42,774 bases of DNA from Conidiobolus incongruus B7586 (GCA_000697335.1 JNEM01009929.1:1-42774); one strand, 5' to 3'. Shown: positions 1 through 11,357, counted from the first letter of the stretch. Numbers and translations are program-made. The notes: generated by a model not told the origin, from the letters alone.

Positions 1-1853
1 AAAAGTTAAATGTTTTAAAAAAAACAAAAAATTATTTTGTAAATATTATGTTATTTTAACTTAAAAATATAATAATAAACTAATTTTAATTTAAGAATAT
101 ATATTATCTTTTAGTATAATGTATTTTTATAAAGTTAATAAAGGAATTAATATTAAAGTATATTAAAATATTCTAAATAATAAATTAAAAAAATATTAAA
201 TAATAGATGTTAAATAAATTAGATGTTATTTTCTAACAAGATAATACCTTTTGTTATATTATTATTTTTACTACCAAATAATTTAAAAATAATAAAATAA
301 TAGTTATAAAATAGTTTCTTTAATTTTTTTACTTTAATTTAATTAAATATTTTTAAGATTAATTAAAAAAAATAGTTAAAGTTTTTGTATTAAGAAAAAT
401 TTAAATAAGTTTTAAAAATATATTTAAAAAGCTTAAAACAAAATTAAACTTCTTTAATATAAACAGTTAATTGACTTTATACTTTATAAATTTAAAGAAG
501 TTAAAAAACAAAAGATAAATATATTAAATTTTAATTTTTTTTTATAACTAAAATATATTAATTTATAACTCATCTTAAATAAAACTTAAATTTTAATATA
601 TCAACTAAAAGTTAATATAATTAAATCAAAAATATTTAGTTATAAATAAATAATATAAGTTTATTATATGTTTTAATTTAAACTAATTTAATTAAGAATT
701 AATAGAGTTATTGATAAAAATATATATAATCATAATTTTATGACTTACTTTTGTAGGCTAGTGTATATATATGTAATTTAATAAATAATTAATTAATAGA
801 AAGTTATTATATAAATTAAGTAAGATAATACTATAAATTTATATATAATATATTAATATAGTTATTATTAACTAAAATATGAATAGAATATTATTATATT
901 AGATATGAAAATTTATTAATAATATTGACTTGTTTTTATCCGTTATAATATATAATTTAAACTTGGATATATAACAAATATAAAATAATGAACAATATAA
1001 ATAGAAATAAATGTAATATTTGCATAATAAGGAATATCAAAATATTGATATAAAATTAAAAACTATTTCAGATAAAAACCTTAATAAAAATCATTCTAAT
1101 CAAATATTACGAGCAATTTTTGTATGTTTGCAATAAAACATTATATAAGTAAAAATATTATTCTAAAAATGTACAATTAGATGATTTATTATTTGATTAG
1201 GAAAATGTTATTTTTCTAAAACGATTATAGATATATTGTTATTTTTAGTAAGTTAGTTGAAATTTAATAATAATAATATAAACATTCTGAATATATTTAT
1301 TTAACAGTTTTGAAGAGCTTTACATATATTCAAAATTTAAAATTAACAATGTTTTGATTGAAACTAATTAAACAAATTCAATATTTTCATGAACTATTCA
1401 AAAATGTTAGATTTTTCACTGATATATTCCAATCATAACTGATATCAGTTAATACTGTATGCTAAAATATATTTTTTTAATGAAGGACTATTAGTTTTTG
1501 CTGAACTTTAATCTTTCACAAATAACTTTAACTAAGCGTTATAATCATTTTGATTTTGAAATGTTTTCAATGATATTGATTGTGAATAGTTTAAATTTGA
1601 TGAATATGGGTAAATTTAATAGATCGACAATCTCAAACTGGCAATGAAAATTATGATAATTTTAACTGTCTATATTAATCATATGGCTGAATGAATAATG
1701 CAATTTTAAAGTTATATAATAAATGAATGAGCAATCGATTCACAGTTTTTAGAGTTTTATATTCACTAATACTAATATTTGGAGAGTAGAATTTAATTGA
1801 AATAAATATTTCATGAGAGAATGATTGTTTGTCTGTTAAAATACCATACGTTG
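1..1853. other. AT-rich region without recognised genes
   Basis: The first ~720 bases are almost pure A and T with very few C or G, mostly short runs of the type ttaaa and aaatt. From about 1000 to 1850 the composition relaxes to that of ordinary intergenic DNA here and probably holds the promoter of the CAP gene that starts at 1854. An antisense reading frame at 1675-1866 has no recognisable similarity. The extreme part resembles the block at 28.1-29.45 kb and may be an old, heavily mutated repeat, but no element family can be named. Confidence 0.5.
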
Positions 1854-2842
1854 ATGCGAATTGCATATTTTTTTTTGGTATTTTATAGTAATCCTATTAT
1901 ATCAAGGAAAATGTGGTCTCCTCGTCAGCAATTATGTTTTGTCAATATGGAGAGAGAAAAAGCAGGATTACACCCTTTAAAGTTGCACAAGTAATCTTCA
2001 TATTATTTATTTGAAACTATTTTCTGAATATATATATTATAGAACATTGATCAAAGCTGCAAAATTACATTCCAAAGATATGTCTGCCCATCACAAAATG
2101 GACCATAGAGGATCAGATGGCACTACACCAGCAGATAGATTGAAAAGACTTGGAATGCATTACTTATCAATGGGGGAGAATGTTGCTCGAGGTCAAAGGA
2201 ATACCAATCAAGTGATGCATGATTGGATGAACTCACCAGGTATATATAATTTATTCTTGGAATCACAATCACTAAGTTTGAATGTTAGGACATAGAGCGA
2301 ATATATTGAATCGACATTATACTCATTTTGGAGGCGCTTTTATTAAACGGGGAAATTTTTGGACTCAAGAATTTGCTAAACTTCATCATGATGATGATGG
2401 CGGAATAGGATACCTTCCTCCAGATTACTATAGTCATGAGCATTGTTCACAAATACCAGAAATGATCGAGACTAGTGAGATTGGTGAAGCAATTGAAGAT
2501 GAAATTGATGATATTGAAGAAGAAGTCACTAGTACTCAAACCAATCCAACTTCTATTTCAACTTCTCCAACTGGACAAACTACGCTCATACTGCCTCAAT
2601 CAGCTAACACAGTAGCTCCAGTCCCTCAAACACCTCCTAAACAGCCACTAGTTTCAACTCAAATCTTTGATCCAAATAATCAAAATACTATTCAACAAAT
2701 AGCGCAAATTCCAGCTCAATCAAATACACAAATCATTCAAGCCCAACCATTAATTCAAACATCAACTCAGCCTGTCACTCAAGGACTGGTTCCAGTGAAT
2801 GTACAACAACTGCCAGTAACATATGCAGTTCAATTACAGTAG
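1854..2842 (+). CDS. secreted CAP/SCP (PR-1-like) domain protein
   Basis: Exons 1854-1990, 2043-2239 and 2289-2842 give 295 residues; both introns are about 50 nt, GT-AG, and phases close. The ATG at 1854 lies in a short first exon and starts a hydrophobic stretch, MRIAYFFLVFY, that looks like a signal peptide. The CAP domain spans about residues 27-145. Visible signatures are NMEREKAGLHPL, MGENVARG, NSPGHRANIL and FWTQEFA; the likely cavity residues are His67, Glu91, His113 and Glu139. The form is closer to the short bacterial/plant-like CAP type than to yeast Pry proteins. After it come an acidic patch and a tail of about 130 residues rich in Thr, Pro, Gln and Ser, probably an extracellular or wall-associated stalk. 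CAP proteins bind sterols or lipids in several fungi; the ligand here is unknown. The family call is firm, the function is not. Confidence 0.85.
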
Positions 2843-3691
2843 TATGTCAGATCCGTGTTAGACTCTTTAACTGGCTTAATTATCATAAAATTTTCATATT
2901 AAATATTTTGTAATTAAATTTAAGAATAAAGGTATAAATCCAACGTTAAACTAATTGATTAATGGTTTCAAAATCCTGTTGAAGTTATTATATTAATACA
3001 CAAAAACCATAATTGAATCAGCTATTATAGATTTGAATTCTTACAGCATACCTAATATACCTCAATATTAGAAATACATTTTATAGATCTACATCAGATT
3101 ATCCAAAAAATTTTAGTCACTTTTATAATTTTTCAAATAATGGTTACAATCCAAAAAGTTACAAATAATATAACTCTGGCCATTTAAGATGGATTATTAA
3201 ATTAATAATTTTGAACTGTCCCATATTTATTTAACAACACAACTAACAGGAATTTAAATAAAATTCTATGGAATATATTGTATCAAATAGTAAAAATTGA
3301 AAAATTTATACATGAAAATCAAAAAATGATAATCAAATATTTATAAATTATTATATTTTTCATACTGAAGAGAATAGTTACTAAAAATTTTAAGAAATGG
3401 AAATTATGATTTTAATGGATTTGCTTTGTTGTGATCCTTTTAAAAATTTCGGATTAAATGGAAACAATATTAATTTTTAAATTGAAATAAACGATCTACA
3501 CATATCAACTGAATTTTAGAAATATCCGAAATTATGTTGTTAGAAGAATTTGTGAAATTAATATGATGATCTATTTATACTAATATTATTTTATAAATCA
3601 CCACATTTGAATAAATTATTAATATATATAGGATGATGAAAATTCACTTGAGAATATTTTGAAATAATTGTTAATTTTCCAATCTGTACTA
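2843..3691. other. intergenic, no gene recognised
   Basis: AT-rich spacer between two genes on the same strand. It must contain the 3' end of the CAP gene and the promoter of the gene starting at 3692. I see no open frame with family similarity, no tRNA and no clear repeat. Confidence 0.5.
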
Positions 3692-4408
3692 ATGAAACTC
3701 AGTCTAGTTCAACTGTTGGCCATTATAGGCTGTTTGAATATAATTGTTGCGAATATAACTTGGGATTCAGTAAATGAGCCATTTACTATTCATTGGAATG
3801 GATTAAATCTGGAAAATAACTCTGTACTGGATGTTCAACTACTAAATTACAACGATACTGGATTTGCTATAAGCTATACAGATCGAGCACAACACTCCAC
3901 CGGTAAACGAATAACTATTCCAAAACAATACATTCTCCCTAATACCAACTATTATTTTGAGTTGCAATTTACACCAAATGACAATTCTAATGGAGGAGAT
4001 ACCGTTAAGTGGAGCACCCAGCCATTTACAATCATTGGAAATTTGACAGATACATTGGAAACATGTCCTGGAAGTAGCTTTATTTCACCTGGGGAATTTA
4101 CTATGTGGTATTCCTCAGCTCATCCTTTGAATTTAAACTGGAATATTAACTCTATAAACGAAAACGCTACTTATGTGGACTATGTACTGAAAAACGAAGA
4201 TGATCCAGCTTTTCGCCATTCCTACTTGGATCGAAATGTGCAAGAAGGTGAAAACCAAGATACTCTCCCGGACATACAAGCGAAAAAAGGCGATAGATAC
4301 TATATTGAAGCTGTTATTCACCAAAGTCGATCAACTGCATCTGCCATTCCATTTTGCAAATTTAAGAGCATATATTTTAAAATCCGAGATCAATGGGGAT
4401 TCTATTAA
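3692..4408 (+). CDS. secreted protein with two tandem Kre9/Knh1-like beta-sandwich repeats
   Basis: Single exon, 238 residues. The ATG at 3692 is preferred over an upstream TTG because it starts a classic signal peptide (MKLSLVQLLAIIGCLNIIVA). The mature protein has two related halves, about residues 22-115 and 137-231. Both show W-x-S near the start, a P-(x)-L/I-x-W step, an L-x-N-x-(D/N)-D-x-x-F-x-x-SY-x-DR block, then IP or LP, a short G/N turn and YY-x-E. This internal duplication is seen directly. Spacing and pattern resemble the Ig-like N-terminal domain of fungal Kre9/Knh1 and Ser/Thr-rich GPI proteins, but the similarity is weak and my inference. N-glycosylation sequons occur near residues 21, 42, 54, 117 and 158. 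There is no C-terminal hydrophobic tail, so it is probably released rather than GPI-anchored. Confidence 0.65.
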   Translation: MKLSLVQLLAIIGCLNIIVANITWDSVNEPFTIHWNGLNLENNSVLDVQLLNYNDTGFAISYTDRAQHSTGKRITIPKQYILPNTNYYFELQFTPNDNSNGGDTVKWSTQPFTIIGNLTDTLETCPGSSFISPGEFTMWYSSAHPLNLNWNINSINENATYVDYVLKNEDDPAFRHSYLDRNVQEGENQDTLPDIQAKKGDRYYIEAVIHQSRSTASAIPFCKFKSIYFKIRDQWGFY

Positions 4409-4557
4409 TTATAATTTATTATTTATATAAATAATCTGTTTCACTATTAAAATGAACATGATAAGAGTTGGACTGACAATATTAATATATTAGTTAATTA
4501 TGATACAAAATTTAGATTAAACAAGCATAGCCCCTCTCCATTAAAACTAAAGCGTGT

Positions 4558-5347
4558 TTAAACTTTAAAAAAAAATAAACTGCCAGTTTGCATGTTCAGT
4601 TCGAAAGGTCTAAAATTTAATGTTAAAAGTTAATATTATAAACTAACCAGTATAATTACTTGGCTTCGTGGAAGACATATGGTCCAACGTCTTGGAGAAC
4701 CTTAATGAAAGCACCGTAGTCATCAGAAGGTTTATTATCTAAAAATCATGAATTAATGAATTAAATTTGTTAGGATAATATGCATACAAGCTTCCTCATC
4801 GTCTGAAAATTTTTGCAATACTTGGGGAAGTTGATTCGAAATCACACTACTAAAATGTCCTTCGACTAATTGTTTAAAGCTAATAAAAATTAATATTAGA
4901 TTAATTTGCCAGGAAAGTGTATTAAATATTCACCTGTTTAGATATTCAATTTCATGTTTTGCAAATTGATCTGATATATTTGGATTGAAGGACAATGTAG
5001 AGTAATGGTAATAATGAATTTCAATTTTACTCAGTCTGCATCGAAGATAACTTCTCAATATAAATTTAATTCTTTCTACTTCAGTTCGTAGTATGGTGAT
5101 GAACAATAGATCTTTATCACTTTCTTCATTTAGGCGTTCTCTCTGATGTTTGTTCGCCATTTAAACTAGTCAGACCATCCACGTATTCTTCTTTATAGGG
5201 CAATAAAATTGGTGAAAGTCGTTCGTTTGACCAGAAAGTGATCATTTGTTGATTAAAATCTGTTATATTCTCAGTTAAGATATCTTGGGATTGGCCGAGG
5301 CTATTATTCAAATCAGACATATGAGAAGAAAGAACCGAATTCATCAT
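4558..5347 (-). CDS. SLD5: GINS complex subunit Sld5, with a +1 frame change in exon 1
   Basis: GINS is part of the CMG replicative helicase (Cdc45-Mcm2-7-GINS). Exons in coding order: 5347-4934, 4879-4788, 4738-4660 and 4609-4558. The N-terminal A domain is clear: ITFWSNERLSPILLPYK, then TEVERIKFILRSYLRCRLSKIE, the family's best-conserved block. The last exon adds PFELNMQTGSLFFFKV, the small C-terminal B domain. The three introns of 48-54 nt have proper GT and AG ends, and frames close after exon 1. Within exon 1, however, the first part (to the TGA at 5126-5128) and the second part (open from an ATG at 5160) are in different frames. A +1 shift is needed somewhere between about 5163 and 5126. 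No acceptable intron fits there. The cause may be a one-base assembly error, a real mutation or a programmed shift. It is convergent with the gene ending at 4408. Confidence 0.8.
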
Positions 5348-6948
5348 TGTCAAATGTTTTCATTAATTACGATTGAGTTTATTATATATTAGATATTTTC
5401 GATATGAATCAATGTTGTTAGTTAATTTTTTATGTTAATTAAGCAAGTGATGTAAATTAAAATATTCAAAATAACTTTGATTATTATGGGATAGGAAACA
5501 TAATTGACCTATATTTACACCATTGATTATAATATTTTCCAATTTATATTTTCTAAATTTCAAAATAATGGAATTGAATTCTAAAAATTATATAATTGGT
5601 AAAAAATTTCAAAATGTAGATATTCGAATTATTAATTGTAATACTTAATAACAATATTATTTTCATAATATTTAATATGGAGTATATCTTTTATCATATT
5701 AATGAAATTAACTATTTTCAGTTACAATTAATAAAATTTGTTAATAAAATACAATTAGATTTAATTCCAAAAAAAATTAAAATTGTAAAGAATAAAAACA
5801 CATATGAAACAGTTTATTAGCACTAAATTCATAAAATATCCACATTGTATAAACAACTATTTTTCAGAATGTTTAATTGACAATTGAGTAAATTTGAAAA
5901 ACTTTTACAAAATAGTTATCTATAAATTACCAAGTTAATAATATATATTAAATGTCTGATAAACAAGCATTCAATTATTTAATAACATTAAAGGAATAAA
6001 ATCTAAATAATCTATAATCCTTTAATTTCTTTTTAACTAATAGATTATTTAGTATATAAATTTTAACTGTAAACATGAATTTCAATTAATGATCCAAATT
6101 TTTTCAATATATTTTTCAATGGATGTTTACTCAACGTTATTATTTCAATTAACTTTATTAAAATATTTTAAATTATATATTTATATAAGTATCAATTATT
6201 TTACCAACTCTGTTCTATTTAATATTTTATCATGATATTTACCAGTTAGATTTAAACCATTGATCAAGGAATTATTCCAGGTTTGATGTCACATAATCAT
6301 CTCTTTTCTATCATTATATAACTCAGCGCATATATTATATAAATTAATAACTTTTATTATATAACTCTATTACTTCATCCCAAGTCTCTTCTATGGTGGC
6401 TTAAGCAACCGTTCCATACCCCACATCGTTATATAAATGTCATTTCCTCAACCTTACAAACCACACATCACAAGGAGTAATTATATCAATAAAGTACAAT
6501 ATATGTTATAGTAAGTTCTTTTCAATTGTTCAATATCCTTCTCACAACATTTGAAAACTTTAAAACCAATTTACATCTTAATAAAAATTGTCAGTACATC
6601 ATATCCAAAAACATAATTTCTAAAGTAATTAATGGGAAAACATCATATATAATTATTTTCAAACAATAAAATATCCATTATAGTTCAAATTTCTCAAAAT
6701 TTTTGCTTATTATTTTCAGAATCAATATATAATATGAACCCGAGAATCTATTGTAGAAGAGCTATGGTATATCATTCTGATATTCTTCGATATTTTGGCC
6801 GTTAAAATTACTTAATATAATATTTTTATATTGATCAAAATTAATGAATGTCTTTTAACCTAATCCCATAATCGGAGTAAAGTAAAGTAGAGTTTAAATA
6901 CAGATGTATGGCAGGAATCAATGAAAATTAAAAAATCAAGTAAATGAA
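5348..6948. other. 1.6-kb divergent intergenic region between SLD5 and DML1
   Basis: No gene recognised. It separates two divergent genes and must hold both promoters. It contains a perfect 13-bp inverted repeat (6003-6015 with 6040-6052) and, at about 6240-6480, a patch with more C than its surroundings for which I see no coding frame or tRNA fold. Confidence 0.45.
6003..6052. repeat. 13-bp perfect inverted repeat, 24-nt loop
   Basis: The arms CTAAATAATCTAT (6003-6015) and ATAGATTATTTAG (6040-6052) are exact reverse complements. In DNA this AT-rich such a stem can arise by chance. No flanking duplication or transposase was seen. Confidence 0.5.
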
Positions 6949-9168
6949 ATGAGAGAAATAATTAGTTTACAATTTGGAAGTTATTCTAATTGGATTGGAA
7001 CTCAATTCTGGAATTTAAATGTAAATCATGCTATTTATTTATGAAATTTGATTAATATTTGTCATTAGTTAAAGAAAGCAATTGACCAATGGGAATCTCA
7101 ATTTGCTTCATATTCTTTGACTACATCCTCCTCTTCACCAAATATATCTAATGAAGATTTGAACTGTTTATTTCGATTTAGCAGTTCTAAGGTATCCTTT
7201 TTCCTTCAGTGCCGATTTTAAATTTACTGAGCATGTTATAGACAATACCACCTACCCCCAGAGCTTTGATATTTGATACTAAGGGTATTCATCTTTCTGA
7301 AAGATTTATTCCATAAAATTCACAATATATTTAGGAATGGTTGACTTGAATTATATTTCAAATAATCAGCCCGATAAATTCATTGCATGGTAAGTTTTCT
7401 ATTCTAATATAAATGGCTAGATTTATATGATTTAATCATAGGGATAACAATCCTGAATTATATATTCAAAATCGAACTAGCTCAGTAAGTTTCAATATAG
7501 TACAATATTTCAGATATCAACCTTGAACATTCTAGACTCTTCAAACCAATTGGAGCGATATTGATAAAAATACGTATCATCCAAATTCGAATTTGGGTAT
7601 CCATCAACTTCAACAGAATGATCAACTGAAACCAATGTCAAGCTACTTTCAAGGAAAAGATATTATGGAGCAATTCGAAAAGGTACTACATACCCCTTCA
7701 ATTATTTATAACCAATACAAACGCAATTCATTTAGGAGGTCCAAGTGATTGATAATAATTTAAGATTCTTTGCAGAAGAATGTGATTATTTACAAGTAAG
7801 CAGTATTTGATGTATGCCTTATTAAAATTTTTGTGAACATTCCTGATATAGGGATTTTTGAACTTTACAAATGCTTTTGATGGCTTTTCAGGTTTTTCTA
7901 GAGCCTACATTGATTTAATTCGAGACGAATATCCTAAGTCTTCCATCATTAACCTCATATCCATGAATTGCCCAGAATCCTTAAATCCAAAAGTATACCA
8001 TTTCATTATGTTTTACTTGATTATTTTATATAACATAATTCATATAGACTAACCCTTATAGTCTCGTTAATCAAGGAATGGTTTTGGGAGATGAAAATAC
8101 TTTATTTGATATAAGAATTCCATTATTTTGGAACAAATGCAGCGATATAACCAATATTGACAAAGTATATAATTTTAAAATAGATATACTATTGGATTTT
8201 TGACACAATATCCTATAACTAGAATCCCCATTACCAATCAAGCTCAATTATGACACTAGCAATTGATACAATGTTACTTAGAACAAGGTAAAACATATCT
8301 TTCTTCAAACAATTTTAGTTTGCTTATAATAAATTAGAATGAAAAATAAATTTTTGAGCTTGGCTGATATATCACTAATTGTGAATCCTTCAGGAAATCA
8401 ACCAATTAGTGATCTACACTTCAAAGGGCCTATATTCTCTAGCCATAATATCACAAGTCTATCTAACCCAGACACTACATCTGAGGTACATAATAAATAT
8501 TATTTTTTATTAAAGCTGTTTAATTGATTTTTAGGATGTTGAATTTTCTCTACCACAATTTGGCCAAATTCATAGCAATTCAATTTTGACTCAAAGATTT
8601 ATTAATACAACTAATTTTTCATCTGATGAGCATGGGTAAAATCATTTTCCTTGTTTATTGATAATTTATTTGATTGTCCATATTTTAGTGTAAATCAAAT
8701 GAGCAAAATTCAAGATGAGGCATTTGAAGATTTATGGAGGTAATAATCTTATTATATCATTTCATTATTTTTTGTTAAAAAATTCTTTCATTACTGATTA
8801 TCATTGAATATTTCAAAATTTTGGAATGATATAATAATTTATAATTTTTAACTTTGGAAAACTAATCTATTTATAGGGATCAAGTCAATTTAGGTATATA
8901 AATTAAAATCATTTGATTTTTATTTTTAATTTAAATAATGGTGATTGATCAAAATTTAATATTAGATATGGATGAACCCATTCAAACTTCTCTTTCTTGT
9001 CAAAATTCTAGCAATCCATGGATGTATCAATTGTATACCAATTTCAAAAATGGATATGGCACTACACTCTTTTCTAATGAGGAAAAGGAGAGTATGGAAG
9101 AGGTTATGGAAAATTTAGCTTCATTCTGTTTACTTAGTAATAACAGTGAAAGTGATTATGATGATTAA
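6949..9168 (+). CDS. DML1: DML1/Misato, tubulin-FtsZ-like protein of mitochondrial inheritance
   Basis: Fifteen exons give 461 residues: 6949-7020, 7069-7191, 7242-7284, 7335-7389, 7442-7484, 7536-7682, 7736-7795, 7852-7992, 8048-8164, 8223-8287, 8338-8485, 8535-8635, 8689-8739, 8877-8893 and 8966-9168. All phases close. The start MREIISLQFGSYSNWIGTQF is the hallmark of the family. Further signatures are TPRALIFDTKG, NWSDIDKNTYHP, AEECDYLQGF followed by GFSRAYIDLIRDEYPKS, and SSSIMTLAIDTMLLRTR. Length fits yeast Dml1 (about 475 residues). Known role in yeast and animals: mitochondrial partitioning and morphology; the fold is related to tubulin but GTPase activity is not established. Exon 14 is only 17 nt. 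Intron 2 begins with GTATCCTTT, a perfect minor-spliceosome donor. The gene is convergent with CPA1. Confidence 0.92.
7192..7241 (+). other. DML1 intron 2: candidate U12-type GT-AG intron
   Basis: This 50-nt intron starts GTATCCTTT, matching the strict U12-type GT-AG donor consensus at all nine positions; no other GT-AG intron placed in the window does. The 3' part lacks a convincing U12 branch site of the TCCTTAAC type at the usual 10-20 nt from the acceptor. It may be a degenerate minor intron or a major-class intron with a chance donor. Confidence 0.35.
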
Positions 9169-10020
9169 CATCTGATCTTCTATCAGAGTCTTTATCTATC
9201 AGATACTATGTCAATCTCTCAAAATTAAACTACAAATCTTTAAGTATATTTGACGATACAACTCAATATATATTAGTATTTTGTTTGATTATACAATTTA
9301 AAATAGAATCATTTTCAGGGATTTACATATTATAATCGATTCAAACTACTAAAATTATATATTTGAATCTGTGTCTAGTCCTGATAAACCTAATAATTTT
9401 GACTTAATGTTTTTATTATTGTTTAAGTTAGAGTTCAAATGATTTGATATTAATATCTTTTAGTATTTATGTTATCAATCCAAAAAACATACTTTATCAT
9501 ATCCAAAATAGTTTTCAGAGCAAAATGATATTTGTGTTTATAAAATGGAACCAAAAACATTTATATTTTTTTAAATTCAATTAGATAATTATTATATTAT
9601 TAAAACCTTATATTTAAATATTTCTATAATGCTCTATTAAAATGAATTTTATTTTTCCCATAAAAATATTCATGTAAATTGTAAAAATTATGGATTTTAT
9701 TCAAGATTACATATTAAATCATGAGAATGAATTATTTAAATTTATATTATTGTTAATTTATCAAATAACACTTGATTATTTTTTTACCATAGTTTCCGAT
9801 CCATTTCACTTAAATTCAATCTTAAAATTAACATGTTAAAGTGTAATTTTGAACTTGATAGATTTGGAAATAATGCATAATTCAACAAATTAGAGCTATA
9901 TTTTGACTATTGAATCAGATTATGAAAAATATAAAGATCAATATAAATTATTTTATGAAAATGATATTTATTGGATTTTATGAATAAAAGGTTTAAGCTG
10001 TAAAAAATTAGATAAACAAG
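9169..10020. other. convergent intergenic region, nothing recognised
   Basis: AT-rich 3'-to-3' spacer between DML1 and CPA1. No open frame with similarity, no RNA gene and no repeat structure were noticed. Confidence 0.5.
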
Positions 10021-11340
10021 TTAAGCATGTAACATTTGTTGAGTATTAATGGTATTGAATGGAACGTGAGACTGTTGGAAGGTATTAGAAAGGATGGAAT
10101 TGGAATATTTGTAGCTACGGACATTGCTTAAAAATTGTTCAAACAAGAATAAGGTGTCTTCTGGTCCACCTTTGGCTTCTGGGTGGAATTGAACAGAGGA
10201 GATGGGAAGATAGTTGTGACGGATACCTTCGTTGGAGCCATCATTGGCATTTTGGAAATATTTGGACCAATTGTTGGGCATCACCTGATCATTAAGGGCA
10301 TAGCCGTGGTTTTGTGAGGTAATGTAGCATTTTCCTGATTCTAAATGGACAGCAGGTTGATTGTGACCACGGTTACCGTATTGCATTTTGGAAATGCTCA
10401 AACCAGCAGCCAATCCGATGATCTGATTGCCCATGCAAATGCCAAAAATGGGTTTAGAGTATGTTTCGAATATTTTCTTCATATTGTTGACCAATGTTGT
10501 GCAATGAGTGGGATTACCCGGGCCATTAGAAATGAAGAGACCGTCAAATTCATGAGCGCATTTGACAATATCGTAATTCCATGGTAAGACAGTTGCCTTA
10601 GCTCCCTTAGATACGATAGAACGGAGGATGTTATGTTTAATTCCACAATCGATGACACCGATGTGAACATCGCTACCTTCAAGACCAACTTGGTATGGCT
10701 CTTTGGTAGATACCTCATCTACCAAATTGCGCAAATTAGGGTCGTTGAACTCAGGTGTAGAGTTGAGATTGAAATCAATACATCCGAGGGTAGAGCCTTG
10801 GTTACGCAAAAGATGAACAACAGCACGAGTATCAACGCCAGAAATGGCAGGTACACCTTGCTGCATACACCATTGAGAAAGTGATTGTACAGCATTCCAA
10901 TGAGAAAATTTGGTAGCATAGTCATTAACGATGATTCCTTGCACTTGAATCTTGTCTGATTCAAAATACTTTAACAACTTGTAAACATCACGATCTTGAG
11001 GAGGAACGCCATAGTTTCCAATTAAGGGCTGTGTAAACACAAGAATCTGACCTCGATAAGATGGATCAGTGAGAGATTCGGGATAACCAACGGTGGAAGT
11101 AGTGAAAACAGCCTCACCAGAGGCAGAGATTGGGGCACCAAAGGAAGTACCGGAGAAAACTTGGCCAGTCTTCAACTTGAGGTAAGCGTTGGGTGGATTG
11201 GGGTTATTTCCAAAAGAAATGTTAGAAATGTCGGATACAGTGGCTAAAGTCCTGGTCATCTTGATCGAAGTAGGAAAATTTCTGACACCGAATTTAATAG
11301 AAGAACGAAGAGTGTGATTGGCAGTCAAAGTAGCGAACAT
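10021..11340 (-). CDS. CPA1: arginine-specific carbamoyl-phosphate synthase, small (glutaminase) subunit
   Basis: Single exon, 439 residues. The enzyme takes ammonia from glutamine for the large subunit, which makes carbamoyl phosphate for arginine synthesis. The start is the ATG at 11340 in good context (A at -3); the frame stays open upstream, but only over the leader uORF. The N-terminal domain runs to about residue 215. The class I glutaminase domain follows, with nucleophile Cys302 in FGICMGNQ and the His386/Glu388 pair in QFHPEAKGG; YGNRGHNQP and TSQNHGYA are typical. The residue after Cys-Met-Gly is Asn where many relatives have His; it is not part of the triad. The first ~35 residues are basic, Ser/Thr-rich and nearly free of acids, so import into mitochondria is likely, as for Neurospora arg-2 but unlike yeast Cpa1. 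Regulation is probably through the attenuator peptide uORF 17 nt upstream. Confidence 0.96.
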   Translation of the reverse strand: MFATLTANHTLRSSIKFGVRNFPTSIKMTRTLATVSDISNISFGNNPNPPNAYLKLKTGQVFSGTSFGAPISASGEAVFTTSTVGYPESLTDPSYRGQILVFTQPLIGNYGVPPQDRDVYKLLKYFESDKIQVQGIIVNDYATKFSHWNAVQSLSQWCMQQGVPAISGVDTRAVVHLLRNQGSTLGCIDFNLNSTPEFNDPNLRNLVDEVSTKEPYQVGLEGSDVHIGVIDCGIKHNILRSIVSKGAKATVLPWNYDIVKCAHEFDGLFISNGPGNPTHCTTLVNNMKKIFETYSKPIFGICMGNQIIGLAAGLSISKMQYGNRGHNQPAVHLESGKCYITSQNHGYALNDQVMPNNWSKYFQNANDGSNEGIRHNYLPISSVQFHPEAKGGPEDTLFLFEQFLSNVRSYKYSNSILSNTFQQSHVPFNTINTQQMLHA

Positions 11341-11357
11341 TGTAATTGAAGTGTAAT

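Noticed and set aside
1675-1866. Minus-strand 63-codon frame
   Set aside because: It overlaps the CAP gene start, is low in complexity and has no family similarity.
5145-5200. A 17-nt GT...AG segment that could serve as an intron to explain the SLD5 frame change
   Set aside because: It is shorter than any fungal intron I know of, and removing it gives a frame that stops within a few codons.
10345-10964. Several open frames of about 80 codons on both strands inside CPA1
   Set aside because: They are shadows of the long conserved CPA1 frame and resemble no protein family.
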